The notes: generated from the letters alone by a model not told the origin. DNA of 34,461 nucleotides from an uncultured Clostridium sp. (GCA_948471035.1 CAOKRC010000021.1:1-34461), one strand, 5' to 3'. Positions 7,143 to 14,682 are shown, numbered from the stretch's first letter. Translations and numbers: made by a program.

Positions 7143-8075
7143 ATGGCTAATAGGAGAATGTTTAGCAAAAAAATATGTAGATCAGCTAAATTCTTGAAAA
7201 TGCCTTCAGAATCTCACAAACTTTATTTGCATTTAATATTAGATGCAGATGATGATGGTGTTGTAGAAGCATATAGTGTTATGCAAGCAGTTGGAGTAGA
7301 GGAACAATACTTTGATATATTAGTAGAAAAAGGATATGTTAAAGTTTTAAATGATGATTTAGTCTCTTACATAATAGACTGGAGAGAGCATAATGTTATT
7401 AGAGCAGATAGAAAAGTAGATAGCATTTATAAGGATTTGCTATTAAAAGCAATACCAGGAATAAAATTGGTTGAACCAAAAAAGAGAGCAACTAGTAAAA
7501 AGAAAGAATCTTCAGAACAAGAAGGACAGTCAAATGACAGCCAAATGGAAGTCAATGGACAGACAAATGACAGTCCAAAGGCAGACAATCGACAGACAGA
7601 TGACAGACAAATGACTGACATTGGACAGCATAAGATAAGTCAAGACAATATAAGTCAAGATAAGTTAGAAAAAGAAAATTTAAAAAAAGAAAATATAGAA
7701 GAAGATAATACAAGTGAAATTAGTATAGAACAAATAGAAAAAACTGAAAAAGATTATAAAAAAATAAAAATAATATTTGAAAACTCTTTAGAAGATATAA
7801 CGGAAGAAAATATTAATGAATGTATTAACTATCTTAAATGTTTTCCAATAGAACTAGTTGAGTATGCACTTATTAGAACTGGTATGATAAAAAATCCAAC
7901 ATGGCAGTACACTAAAAAAATCCTGAATAGCTGGTTAGCAAAAGGAATCAATACACTTCAACAAGTCAAGCAAGATGAAAAGGAATTTAAGAAGAATAAC
8001 AACAATAGTGAAGCAGATTCAAGTGATCCTAATGGCTTTAAAAGGAAGGGAGAAGAACTATTGAATGAAGAATGA
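7143..8075 (+). CDS. DnaD-like replisome organiser
   Basis: 310 residues. N-terminal winged-helix region (about 1-100) resembles phage replisome-organiser proteins (FSKKICRSAKFLKMPSESHK, then DADDDGVVEA). A low-complexity Gln/Asp/Ser linker (about 120-200) follows, then a DnaD C-terminal domain (about 205-275) with the signature YTKKILNSWLAKGI. DnaD proteins bind origin DNA and, with a DnaC-type loader, recruit the replicative helicase. The overlapping downstream DnaC-like gene completes the pair, so the element probably initiates its own replication. Leader AAGATTGGAGATATTAGAAA supplies the ribosome binding site. Confidence 0.85.
   Translation: MANRRMFSKKICRSAKFLKMPSESHKLYLHLILDADDDGVVEAYSVMQAVGVEEQYFDILVEKGYVKVLNDDLVSYIIDWREHNVIRADRKVDSIYKDLLLKAIPGIKLVEPKKRATSKKKESSEQEGQSNDSQMEVNGQTNDSPKADNRQTDDRQMTDIGQHKISQDNISQDKLEKENLKKENIEEDNTSEISIEQIEKTEKDYKKIKIIFENSLEDITEENINECINYLKCFPIELVEYALIRTGMIKNPTWQYTKKILNSWLAKGINTLQQVKQDEKEFKKNNNNSEADSSDPNGFKRKGEELLNEE
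7525..7650 (+). repeat. Low-complexity GACAGACAAATGACAG-type repeats in the DnaD linker
   Basis: Imperfect repeats of GGACAG / GACAGACAAATGACAG encode the Q-T-N-D-S/Q-T-D-D-R linker between the two domains. They are degenerate and coding, typical of replisome-organiser linkers that drift by slippage. Confidence 0.6.
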
Positions 8076-8961
8076 AGATAGCGATATTACAAAAGAATAT
8101 TTCATAGATAGTCAAGATACTGAAAAACTAAAAAACTATCAGTACCCAACCATTCCAGATGCACAATATTGTCCATTTTGCAAAAAAAAATTAGGATGGA
8201 AAGGTCTTATAAATCCTTTTGACCAAACTAGAATTTTTAATTGGTTTTCAGTTATAGATTGTGACTGTAAGGAGTATTTAGAAGATAAAGAATTTAAGAG
8301 GCTTCGTGAAGCAGAAGAAGAAAAAAAGAAAGAAGAAGCAGAAAGAAAAATAGCATACCAAAGAAAAATAGAAAAATTATTTCAACAAAGTAATATTAGC
8401 AAAAGAGGAATGAAGAGGACTTTTGAAAACTACAAAACTAATGATGAAAATAAAAAAGTTTTTGCTATGGCCAAAAGATATGCAGACTGTTGGCAAAAGT
8501 ATAAGGAGGATGGAACAGGACTAATTTTTATTGGAAGATATGGAACAGGAAAAACACACTTAGCATTTGCAATAGCCAATTCATTATTAATACAAGGAAT
8601 ACCAGTTATTTATGAGACATTTATTAATTTAATGGAGAAGTTAAAAGAATCCTATAATAACAATAATTTAGATTACTATGAAATTATTAGACTGTATTGT
8701 AAATGTGACCTTTTAATTATTGATGATCTTGGAAAAGAAAGACTAAGTGAATGGGTATTAGAGAAATTGTTCCAAATAATTAACAGTCGATATGAAAATA
8801 TGCTACCTATAATTATTACAACAAACTATACAGAGCAAGAACTTGTAAAAAGATTAAGTCTTGGAAATGATGGGAAAACAGCAGAATCATTAGTAAGCAG
8901 ACTGAATGAAATTTGTATAGAAATAGACACAAATTTTCAAGATTATAGAAAAAATAAATGA
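8065..8961 (+). CDS. DnaC/DnaI-like helicase loader (AAA+ ATPase)
   Basis: 298 residues. An N-terminal cysteine cluster (C36, C39, C66, C68) probably binds zinc, a charged helix spans about 75-105, and the AAA+ domain follows: Walker A GRYGTGKTH (about 157-165), Walker B LLIIDDLG (about 212-219) and TTNY sensor-like segment. This is the DnaC/IstB helicase-loader family, delivering DnaB-type helicase to the origin. The start overlaps the DnaD-like gene by 11 bases with AAGGGAG upstream, showing translational coupling and joint function. Confidence 0.88.
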   Translation: MKNEDSDITKEYFIDSQDTEKLKNYQYPTIPDAQYCPFCKKKLGWKGLINPFDQTRIFNWFSVIDCDCKEYLEDKEFKRLREAEEEKKKEEAERKIAYQRKIEKLFQQSNISKRGMKRTFENYKTNDENKKVFAMAKRYADCWQKYKEDGTGLIFIGRYGTGKTHLAFAIANSLLIQGIPVIYETFINLMEKLKESYNNNNLDYYEIIRLYCKCDLLIIDDLGKERLSEWVLEKLFQIINSRYENMLPIIITTNYTEQELVKRLSLGNDGKTAESLVSRLNEICIEIDTNFQDYRKNK

Positions 8962-8978
8962 AGTAAGGAGATATATTT

Positions 8979-9419
8979 ATGGCTGAATATTCAATTGTAG
9001 AATGTGCAAAAGCATTAAATTACAATAGTGTACAAGCTATTTATAATCAGAGTAAAGAACTAGAAAATTTAGGATATTTAAAAACTAACGATTCAGGGAA
9101 AAAAGTAATAACTGAAGAAGGACTTCAATATTTGAAAATAAAAAGAGCAGCAAATTATAGAAATGCAGAATTAAATGAAAATAATATTGAAGAAAAATTG
9201 ATGATTTCTGAATCAGAAATAGAAAATAGATTTCTAAAGGAGCAAAATAAGTATCTTAAAGAGCAGGTAGACTATTTTAAAAACAAATATGAAGAAATGG
9301 AAAAAGACAATAAACTATGGAAAGAAATGTACAGGCAGCGAGATGAAATAATCTTAGAAAAAGAAAGAAGTATGTTGCTTCCAGTAGTACCAAAAAGGAA
9401 GAAGTTTTGGAAAGGATAA
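8979..9419 (+). CDS. Winged-helix plus coiled-coil protein
   Basis: 146 residues. Residues about 1-55 (SIVECAKALNYNSVQAIYNQ, then LENLGYLKT and ITEEGLQYL) look like a winged helix-turn-helix; residues about 75-125 form a coiled coil (KEQNKYLKEQVDYFKNKYEE). The C-terminus is basic (PKRKKFWKG). This shape recalls plasmid and ICE replication-associated regulators. TAAGGAGATATATTT precedes the ATG. Function is not established. Confidence 0.65.
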   Translation: MAEYSIVECAKALNYNSVQAIYNQSKELENLGYLKTNDSGKKVITEEGLQYLKIKRAANYRNAELNENNIEEKLMISESEIENRFLKEQNKYLKEQVDYFKNKYEEMEKDNKLWKEMYRQRDEIILEKERSMLLPVVPKRKKFWKG

Positions 9420-9423
9420 TTTT

Positions 9424-9867
9424 ATGGAATATGATGAGATTGATGAATTTATATGTAGAAAATTATATTATGTAATCAATAGTGTAAAAACATACTATAA
9501 ATTTAGAATATTTGATTTAGGAGCAAAAAGAGAAGTAGGAATACTAACAGAAAATGAATATGAAAAACAGTTAAGAAAAGATGATTATTTAGAAGATGTA
9601 AAAAAATACTTTAATTCATTATGTACTGATGAATTAAAAAAAATTGAATTAACATCTAATATTAGTTCTTTTGAAACAATATTTAGTTTTGATACAAGGC
9701 TATTTTTAGAAATGGATAAAAAGAAAAGTTTTAAAGAGTTAGTTCCATATTTTACAGAGAATCTTATATCAAAACAAAGATATAATGAAATAAAACAAAA
9801 TTTAAAAGATATGATAGAACAGAATAATCAAACTGAAGAAACAGAGGAGAATGAATTGGAAAATTAA
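9424..9867 (+). CDS. Hypothetical protein (147 aa)
   Basis: Unrecognised, Asp/Glu/Lys-rich protein with a strongly acidic C-terminal tail (QTEETEENELEN). It starts 4 bases after the previous stop with AAAGGATAATTTT as ribosome binding site, so is tightly cotranscribed with the winged-helix gene. No membrane segment or catalytic motif is seen. Confidence 0.6.
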   Translation: MEYDEIDEFICRKLYYVINSVKTYYKFRIFDLGAKREVGILTENEYEKQLRKDDYLEDVKKYFNSLCTDELKKIELTSNISSFETIFSFDTRLFLEMDKKKSFKELVPYFTENLISKQRYNEIKQNLKDMIEQNNQTEETEENELEN

Positions 9868-9893
9868 TAAAATAGATGAAAAGGAGAAGAAAA

Positions 9894-10214
9894 ATGCAAG
9901 AAATTAATACCTATAATGTTAATAGTAATTTGAATAAACTTGATAATATGTCAGAACATGACTTTAAAACAAAGAGTATGGAAATATGTAAAACAATAAT
10001 TATGGACCAAAAAATGATAGAAGATATGTACTTAACTAAAAGACATAAATTTGAAGAATTAAATAACAAAATGCTTGAAGAAATGGAGAAAAAATATAAT
10101 TCAAAAACGATAGACAAATTTGCTTTTCAAACATTAGATAGTTATTTTGAATTAATAAGACAAGAAGCAAGGAGAGAATACAGTAGAAGACTACTAAAAA
10201 TAATATTGGGATAA
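9894..10214 (+). CDS. Hypothetical helical protein (106 aa)
   Basis: Start placed at the ATG giving MQEINTYNVNS because AAGGAGAAGAAAA is directly upstream; an in-frame ATG at 9876 lacks one. The protein is mostly helical with many Lys, Glu and Met, ending in a basic segment (REYSRRLLKIILG). Unrecognised. It lies in the replication-gene operon. Confidence 0.6.
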   Translation: MQEINTYNVNSNLNKLDNMSEHDFKTKSMEICKTIIMDQKMIEDMYLTKRHKFEELNNKMLEEMEKKYNSKTIDKFAFQTLDSYFELIRQEARREYSRRLLKIILG

Positions 10215-10236
10215 ATTCATTTAAGGAGGCTTTAAT

Positions 10237-10788
10237 ATGGAGCTTGATAAAGAATTTATTCAAGAAATTAAGAAAATAGTAGAAGAAACACTAGAAAGAA
10301 AACAAACTTTAATATCAAAGAAAACACTAGAAGAAATTAAAAATAAATGGAATGAAGAAAGGTTACAAAAGACAGAGGCTATTTTAAATAGTTATAAAAG
10401 TTTAAATGACTTTATAAAAACAATAAACTTTACTAACAAAGAATTTAAAACGATGGAAAGACAACAAATTAAAGACATAATGAAAAACAATTTTACAGAA
10501 AATGAAACTTTCCTTGAAAGAGTATATAAAAGTAAAGTAAATACAGAAATATTAGTTGGATTTTTAACAGATATTTTTAATGATTACATAGATGAAAAAA
10601 CAGATTCAAGGGTAATTGCAGACATAAGAAAAGCACAATTACTTAAAGAAATGTACATGGAGGGAGTAAAACCTTCAGAAGTAAAAGTTGGTTACTCTAG
10701 TCCAAAAACCTTTTATAAAGATCGAGATGAGCTTTTTGAAGAACTTGCACCAAGATTACTAGGAATGTATGGGATTAAATTCGACTAA
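10237..10788 (+). CDS. ArpU/sigma-like helical regulator (tentative)
   Basis: 183 residues. The last 50 residues (AQLLKEMYMEGVKPSEVKVG, then SPKTFYKDRDELFEELAPRL) have the helix-turn-helix pattern of sigma region 4 and ArpU-like phage regulators, where a YYRDR-type motif in the recognition helix is common. The N-terminal two thirds are helical and unrecognised. TAAGGAGG provides a strong start. It is the last gene before a 360-base non-coding region with palindromic repeats, which may be its target. The family assignment is by pattern only. Confidence 0.5.
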   Translation: MELDKEFIQEIKKIVEETLERKQTLISKKTLEEIKNKWNEERLQKTEAILNSYKSLNDFIKTINFTNKEFKTMERQQIKDIMKNNFTENETFLERVYKSKVNTEILVGFLTDIFNDYIDEKTDSRVIADIRKAQLLKEMYMEGVKPSEVKVGYSSPKTFYKDRDELFEELAPRLLGMYGIKFD

Positions 10789-10791
10789 AGG

Positions 10792-11131
10792 CTAACTAAG
10801 TGAACTGCTGTGAACTGGGAATAAAAGAGCTATGAAACCATAGCTTATAAAAAATCCCTCATTAAAATGAGGGCAGGAAAGCGAGTATTAACATATCGCC
10901 TACACACATTGAAGGACAAGCCTTCAAGATTTAATAAAAGAACAAAAATTTTAAGCAAATATGATGTAAAAATTCACTAAATGAATGGAGAAAAAATGCC
11001 TTTGAGAGTGCGAAAGTACACCAGGTGAACGATAAAACTGCAAAAGATTCACTAAATGAACTGGAAAATATAATTTAAGTTCATTAAGTGAATAGAGAGA
11101 TACAAAGAAGTTCAACAATACACTTAATGAA
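10792..11131. repeat. Five palindromic 13-mer repeats (TTCAYTAARTGAA)
   Basis: Copies: CTAACTAAGTGAA (10792-10804), TTCACTAAATGAA (10973-10985), TTCACTAAATGAA (11048-11060), TTCATTAAGTGAA (11080-11092) and TACACTTAATGAA (11119-11131). Extra half-sites occur at about 10810 (GTGAACTGG) and 11024 (GGTGAACG). The sites are near-perfect dyads, as expected for a dimeric DNA-binding protein. Spacing tightens toward the gene at 11149. Confidence 0.65.
10828..10927 (+). ncRNA. Four consecutive hairpins: candidate structured RNA or origin element
   Basis: AGCTATG/CATAGCT (10828-10845, loop AAAC); CCCTCATT/AATGAGGG (10856-10873); GCGA(G)TAT/ATATCGC (10881-10899, one bulged G, loop TAAC); TTGAAGG/CCTTCAA (10909-10927, loop ACAAG). 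Each is perfect or has a single bulge. The second could act as a terminator on the minus strand, where a T-run follows it. Packed hairpins of this kind are seen in single-strand and double-strand origins, oriT regions and structured RNAs; the sequence alone does not decide. Confidence 0.45.
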
Positions 11132-11148
11132 CTTGGAAGGATTAAATA

Positions 11149-11346
11149 ATGAAAAAATTTTTAAATGTAAAGAAAACAGAAGAAAGAGATTGTTTGTTTA
11201 TAAAAAAATCAAATTGCTCAATATTAAAAACAAAAGAGTGCAAAAATTGCAAATTCTATGTTAAGGATACCCCTGAAAATTATCAGAAGTATATTCAGAA
11301 CGTAAAAGTAGATATAAAAAACTATGCTTTAAAACATAATCAATAA
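11149..11346 (+). CDS. Small cysteine-containing protein (65 aa)
   Basis: Contains four cysteines (C15, C23, C31 and C34, the last pair as CKNC), suggesting a small metal-binding fold. Highly basic. ACTTGGAAGGATTAAATA precedes the ATG, the binding site overlapping the last palindromic repeat at 11119-11131. Unrecognised; first gene after the non-coding repeat region and possibly controlled by it. Confidence 0.6.
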   Translation: MKKFLNVKKTEERDCLFIKKSNCSILKTKECKNCKFYVKDTPENYQKYIQNVKVDIKNYALKHNQ

Positions 11347-11365
11347 CATTATAAAGGAGATAAAA

Positions 11366-11602
11366 ATGATTTTAAGAATACTAATCATAATATCAGTAAT
11401 AATATCTGTGTTATTTTACTTATTAATCAGAGGAGCTAGTTTAAGCAAGACGGATGAAGAAAGAGTAGAAGAGGATATGCAGCAATTATTATTTTTGAAA
11501 AGTTTAAAGGAGAAAGAGAAATATGAAAAAATTAATAATAGCAGAGAAACCGAGTGTAGCGAAAGAATTATCCAAAACCTTAAAAGGATGTACGAAGACT
11601 AA
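11366..11602 (+). CDS. Small single-span membrane protein overlapping topB
   Basis: 78 residues: one N-terminal membrane span (about 3-22, ILRILIIISVIISVLFYLLI) followed by a charged cytoplasmic helix. TAAAGGAGATAAAA precedes the ATG. Its last 80 bases overlap the start of the topoisomerase-like gene in another frame, and the ribosome binding site of that gene lies within it. Such a long overlap suggests tight coupling, or that the 3' part of the frame has been extended by chance. Confidence 0.55.
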   Translation: MILRILIIISVIISVLFYLLIRGASLSKTDEERVEEDMQQLLFLKSLKEKEKYEKINNSRETECSERIIQNLKRMYED

Positions 11603-12995
11603 AGAATACTATGAAAATGAAGAATATATTATAACATCATTATATGGTCATCTATTAGAATTATATCAAATGGAAGATTATAATAAAGAATTGAAAATTT
11701 GGAATATTGAAGATTTACCATATTTCCCAAATGGATTTAGATGGAAAATAAAAAAACAAAAGGGCATCAAAGAAAGATATAAATTAATAGAAAAGCTAAT
11801 ACTCAAAAAAGAGGTTGATATAATTATTAATTGTGGCGACAATGATAGAGAAGGAGAAGTTTTAGTAAATAACTTGATCTATGATATTTTTAGAAAAAAT
11901 AAAATTCAGAAAACAGTAAAAAGAATTCTATTACCAGATTTAGCAGAAAGCACAGTAAGAACAGAACTTAATAATTTAAGAAATATAAAAGATACAGAAA
12001 ACTGGTACAAAGAAGGATTAGCGAGAACTTATATAGATTGGATTTATGGAATTAACTTTTCAAGGTTTGTTAGTATAAAAGCTAAAGATAAATTTCCTGT
12101 AGGAAGAGTTATTGTTCCAACAGTTAAGTTTATATATGATAGAGAGCAAGAGATAACTAACTTTAAAGAAGAAAAATATATACAACTTGAAGGCATAATA
12201 ACTAAAGATAATAAAGAAATAAAAATAGAACTTGGGGATAAAGTAAAATTAGAAAAAGGAGAAGAAGTTGATATTAAACTTAAAGTTGTAGAAAAAACAA
12301 CAAATCCTCCAAACAGAGTTACAGAAGCGGAACTTAATAACTTCTATGAAAATCCATTTAAAAAGGAAAAGAAAGAAAATGAAGATGAAACTACAGATGA
12401 AGATTACATAGCAATTATGGAAGGATGCGAAATAGGAACTGCTGCAACTCGTGCTGGAATAATTGAAAAAGTAAAACAAGATGGATATATTGTAGAAAAC
12501 AAAAATAACTTAGCGATTACAGACAAGGGAATTAAACTAATTGAAATATTAGAAGAATTAGGAATAAATCTATACAAAGAAAAAACAGTAGAAATAAGTA
12601 AAGATTTGAAAGCAATTTATAACAACAAAAGTAGTGTAGATAAGGTATTAGAAAAAGTAAAAGAAGAGGTTAAACAAGGGATAAACAAAAAAGCAGAAAT
12701 AACACAATTTAAAAAAGCAGCAATAGGGAAATGTCCTATATGTGGCAAAGACATTATAGAAAATAACAAAAGCTATTATTGTGAGGATTGGCAAAATTGT
12801 GGTTTTAGTATATGGAAACAGATTTGTGGTAAAAAAATAAACGATACAATAATTAGAGAATTGTTAGAAAAAGGAAAAACAAAAGAAATAAAAGGTTTTA
12901 AATCTAAACAAGGTAAGACATTTTCAGCTAGTTTAGTAATTGAAGAAAATAAAGTAAAACTAAATTATGGAAATAGTAAAGGGGCTAAAAGATGA
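11523..12995 (+). CDS. Topoisomerase III-like protein lacking the active-site Tyr segment
   Basis: 490 residues, type IA topoisomerase (TopB) family. Visible: N-terminal Toprim start AEKPSVAKEL (7-16), acidic motif GDNDREGE (105-112), GRVIVPTVKFIYDRE (194-208), GTAATRAGIIEK (305-316), and a C-terminal zinc ribbon (CPICG...CEDWQNCGF) with the TopB tail. TopB enzymes usually have about 650-700 residues. Between the strand ending VVEKTTNPP (residue 263) and RVTEAEL the expected block with the TYPRT nucleophile motif is absent, and no YPRT occurs elsewhere. So strand cleavage is unlikely; it may be a DNA-binding accessory or a degenerate copy. Such genes are common in ICEs. AAAGGAGAAAGAGAAAT sets the start. 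Confidence 0.85.
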   Translation: MKKLIIAEKPSVAKELSKTLKGCTKTKEYYENEEYIITSLYGHLLELYQMEDYNKELKIWNIEDLPYFPNGFRWKIKKQKGIKERYKLIEKLILKKEVDIIINCGDNDREGEVLVNNLIYDIFRKNKIQKTVKRILLPDLAESTVRTELNNLRNIKDTENWYKEGLARTYIDWIYGINFSRFVSIKAKDKFPVGRVIVPTVKFIYDREQEITNFKEEKYIQLEGIITKDNKEIKIELGDKVKLEKGEEVDIKLKVVEKTTNPPNRVTEAELNNFYENPFKKEKKENEDETTDEDYIAIMEGCEIGTAATRAGIIEKVKQDGYIVENKNNLAITDKGIKLIEILEELGINLYKEKTVEISKDLKAIYNNKSSVDKVLEKVKEEVKQGINKKAEITQFKKAAIGKCPICGKDIIENNKSYYCEDWQNCGFSIWKQICGKKINDTIIRELLEKGKTKEIKGFKSKQGKTFSASLVIEENKVKLNYGNSKGAKR

Positions 12996-13210
12996 AATTA
13001 TTAGATAGAATAAAGATTAAAATAATAAATATTTTAGATCCAAATTTAGCTGAAGATTATGAACAATTACAAAACAAACATCAAATATTAGAACAAGAAT
13101 ATTCAAAATTAGGAGAAAATCATTATAAATTAGAAGACAATTATGAATATGCTTTATACTCTAGTGATGAAAAAACGCAAACTATAAAAAAAATTAGAAG
13201 AAACAAATGA
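12992..13210 (+). CDS. Small coiled-coil protein (72 aa)
   Basis: Overlaps the topoisomerase-like gene by 4 bases (ATGA), indicating coupled translation. A coiled coil spans about residues 20-50 (YEQLQNKHQILEQEYSKLGE). Unrecognised; probably a structural or regulatory partner of neighbouring element proteins. Confidence 0.55.
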   Translation: MKLLDRIKIKIINILDPNLAEDYEQLQNKHQILEQEYSKLGENHYKLEDNYEYALYSSDEKTQTIKKIRRNK

Positions 13211-13214
13211 AGGA

Positions 13215-13832
13215 TTGAAAACTAATATAGCAAATAAAATCTTACAAACATTAGAGCCAAAATTGAAAGAAATGACTTTAGGTAAATTAGAATTTTTGTA
13301 TAAAGAATTAAATTATGAAGATGTGCAACTAAAGGAAATATATTATTCAAAAAGCCAAGACTGTGAAGAAATATATCTTTCAAAAGGAGAACTTATAGAT
13401 AAAGTTTCAGAGGAAATTCTTGGAGATGAAGAATTGTGGGATTTATTTCCAGAGGAAGATGCACGAGGAACTTTTGAGTTTATAAACGGATATGAATCAG
13501 CTAGATGGAGAGAAAAATATCATTTTGGAAAAATTGTTGGTGCAGAATATATTAGTTGCTATGAGTTTTGTAAATATAAACTTGACTATTCTAACAAAGA
13601 ATATGTAGAGTATAAGAAAAAGTTATACAGAGAAGTAATTCCTAGAGAATTGAAAAAATACATGACATATATACTAAAAGATAATCCAAATATATTAAGC
13701 AACACAGAAGAATACTTAGAAAAACTAGAAGAAAAATTTATGCAAGAAAAAATAGAGCAAAAAGAAGAAAAAACAAATAAAATAGAGTATAATAAAGTAG
13801 AAGAAACAGAAGATGAGGAAGAAGAGATGTAA
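13215..13832 (+). CDS. Hypothetical protein with acidic tail (205 aa), TTG start uncertain
   Basis: Unrecognised. The only start that keeps the conserved-looking N-terminus is TTG at 13215, but AAGG lies too close and the binding site is poor; the next ATG is at codon 19. The body mixes aromatic and acidic residues (ELWDLFPEEDARGTFEF), and the C-terminus is Glu-rich (EETEDEEEEM). It lies between the coiled-coil gene and the SprT-like gene with short spacers. Confidence 0.55.
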   Translation: MKTNIANKILQTLEPKLKEMTLGKLEFLYKELNYEDVQLKEIYYSKSQDCEEIYLSKGELIDKVSEEILGDEELWDLFPEEDARGTFEFINGYESARWREKYHFGKIVGAEYISCYEFCKYKLDYSNKEYVEYKKKLYREVIPRELKKYMTYILKDNPNILSNTEEYLEKLEEKFMQEKIEQKEEKTNKIEYNKVEETEDEEEEM

Positions 13833-13854
13833 AAACTAATAAAAAGAGGTTAAG

Positions 13855-14430
13855 ATGCAAGATAAATTAAAAAGATTATATAATGATTGTATTGAAGAAC
13901 TTAAAAGTATAAAAATAGATATTACAAATCCATTAGTTGGAGATATTGATATAAAATTTTCAAAAGGAAATCCAAAAAGATATGGGTGTTGTAAACAAGA
14001 AGAACCAGATAAAAATTGCTATCATATTGTGCGAAAAGGAAAAAATATATCTATCAGATACGAAAGATTTAAAAAACACCATATTGAGATTAGCAAGTGG
14101 GTAATGAGTCTAAATGATGAAATTATAAAAAATACAATCATACATGAAATTATACATTGCTTTCCAGGATGTAATAATCATGGAGCAACATTTAAAAGTT
14201 ATGCAAATTATATAAATAAAAAGCTAGGATATGATATATCAAGAGTAGGGAACAAAGAAGCGGATTATATAAAGAGCAATGTAGAATATAATAGGAATAC
14301 AGCAATTTATAAGTATAAAATTATATGTCAAAAATGTGGACAAGTATTTTATAGACAAAGGATGAAGAAGGACTTAATAAGAAAATACTGTTGTAGCAAA
14401 TGTGGTGGGCGATTAAGACTTAATAAATAA
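13855..14430 (+). CDS. SprT-like zinc metalloprotease
   Basis: 191 residues. The catalytic HEIIH motif lies at 97-101 with the third-ligand region NNHGATFK at 107-114, as in SprT/Spartan-like domains; a C-terminal zinc ribbon follows (CQKCG about 158-162 and CSKCGG about 179-184). Spartan relatives degrade proteins crosslinked to DNA; bacterial SprT-like proteins on mobile elements are less studied. Placement next to replication and topoisomerase genes would suit removal of protein adducts during element replication or transfer, which is inference. AAAAAGAGGTTAAG is the ribosome binding site. Confidence 0.8.
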   Translation: MQDKLKRLYNDCIEELKSIKIDITNPLVGDIDIKFSKGNPKRYGCCKQEEPDKNCYHIVRKGKNISIRYERFKKHHIEISKWVMSLNDEIIKNTIIHEIIHCFPGCNNHGATFKSYANYINKKLGYDISRVGNKEADYIKSNVEYNRNTAIYKYKIICQKCGQVFYRQRMKKDLIRKYCCSKCGGRLRLNK

Positions 14431-14481
14431 GAAAAATCCATAAAACTCTTATTATTACTGTGAAAAAATGTTTGCAAATAC

Positions 14482-14510
14482 TTGACTTTGTAAATATTTT
14501 ATTGTAAAAT
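14482..14510 (+). promoter_or_regulatory. Promoter of the structured leader and PBECR4 gene
   Basis: TTGACT (14482-14487), 17-nt spacer, TAAAAT (14505-14510), about 50 bases after the SprT-like gene. A transcript starting near 14517 would begin just before the first leader hairpin and run through both tandem repeats into the gene at 14751. Confidence 0.75.
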
Positions 14511-14567
14511 GAATATAATAATGATAGTTGCAATTTATCTTGCATAGCAGGTGCGACTGCCACAATA

Positions 14568-14620
14568 ACCTAAAATTCAAGAAAAGGTATAGCCTTTTAG
14601 GTTGGTTAGGCAACGGAAAA
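14568..14620 (+). repeat. Structured RNA repeat, copy 1
   Basis: Stem arms AAAAGG (14582-14587) and CCTTTT (14593-14598) around loop TATAG; outer stem AACCT (14567-14571) with AGGTT (14599-14603). 45 of 53 positions are identical to copy 2, with no indels. Confidence 0.85.
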
Positions 14621-14673
14621 ACCTAAAATTCAGGCAAGAGTATAGCTCTTGGGGTTGGTTAGGCAACGGAAAA
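14621..14673 (+). repeat. Structured RNA repeat, copy 2
   Basis: Stem arms CAAGAG (14635-14640) and CTCTTG (14646-14651) around loop TATAG; outer stem AACCT (14620-14624) with GGGTT (14652-14656). Three stem pairs differ from copy 1 by changes on both arms. Confidence 0.85.
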
Positions 14674-14682
14674 ATCGCACAT

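Larger units (their letters stand above)
10789..11148 (+). other. Non-coding region: hairpin cluster and palindromic iterons
   Basis: 360 bases without a credible gene between a replication-gene operon and the topoisomerase operon. The first part holds four hairpins within 100 bases (10828-10927); the whole is dotted with five copies of a palindromic 13-mer, consensus TTCAYTAARTGAA, often followed by CTGG. This density suits a replication origin, an origin of transfer or a multi-site operator. No promoter of consensus quality is seen inside it. Confidence 0.55.
14529..14680 (+). ncRNA. Structured leader RNA with two tandem 53-nt repeats
   Basis: Hairpin TGCAA/TTGCA (14529-14544); hairpin GCAG/CTGC (14547-14560) whose 6-nt loop GTGCGA is fully complementary to TCGCAC at 14675-14680, giving a pseudoknot or an enclosing stem. 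Between them lie two head-to-tail 53-nt repeats (14568-14620 and 14621-14673). The repeats differ at 8 positions; six of these form three compensated pairs in the same 6-bp stem (AAAAGG/CCTTTT versus CAAGAG/CTCTTG) and one turns U-A into U-G in an outer AACCU/RGGUU stem. The loop UAUAG and the 3' part GGUUGGUUAGGCAACGG are invariant. This is direct evidence of selected RNA structure. I do not recognise it as a known riboswitch or type III antitoxin family. Confidence 0.8.

Noticed and set aside
7427-7621. Minus-strand ORF rich in Ser, Cys and Leu opposite the DnaD linker
   Set aside because: It is the complement of the low-complexity linker repeats, lacks a ribosome binding site and the plus-strand DnaD-like gene is clear.
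7525-7650. Possible CRISPR-like or tandem repeat array
   Set aside because: Repeats are degenerate, irregular and in frame within the DnaD-like gene; no constant-length spacers and no cas genes.
12100-12180. Tyr in KFIYDREQE as a candidate TopB nucleophile
   Set aside because: This segment corresponds to the GRVQTPTL...ERE region of TopB, upstream of the normal active site, where the Tyr is not the nucleophile.
14529-14680. Known riboswitch (c-di-GMP, preQ1, purine, glycine, THF and others)
   Set aside because: None of the consensus cores I remember fits the UAUAG loop, GGUUGGUUAGGCAACGG block and GTGCGA/TCGCAC closure; a database search would be needed to exclude all classes.
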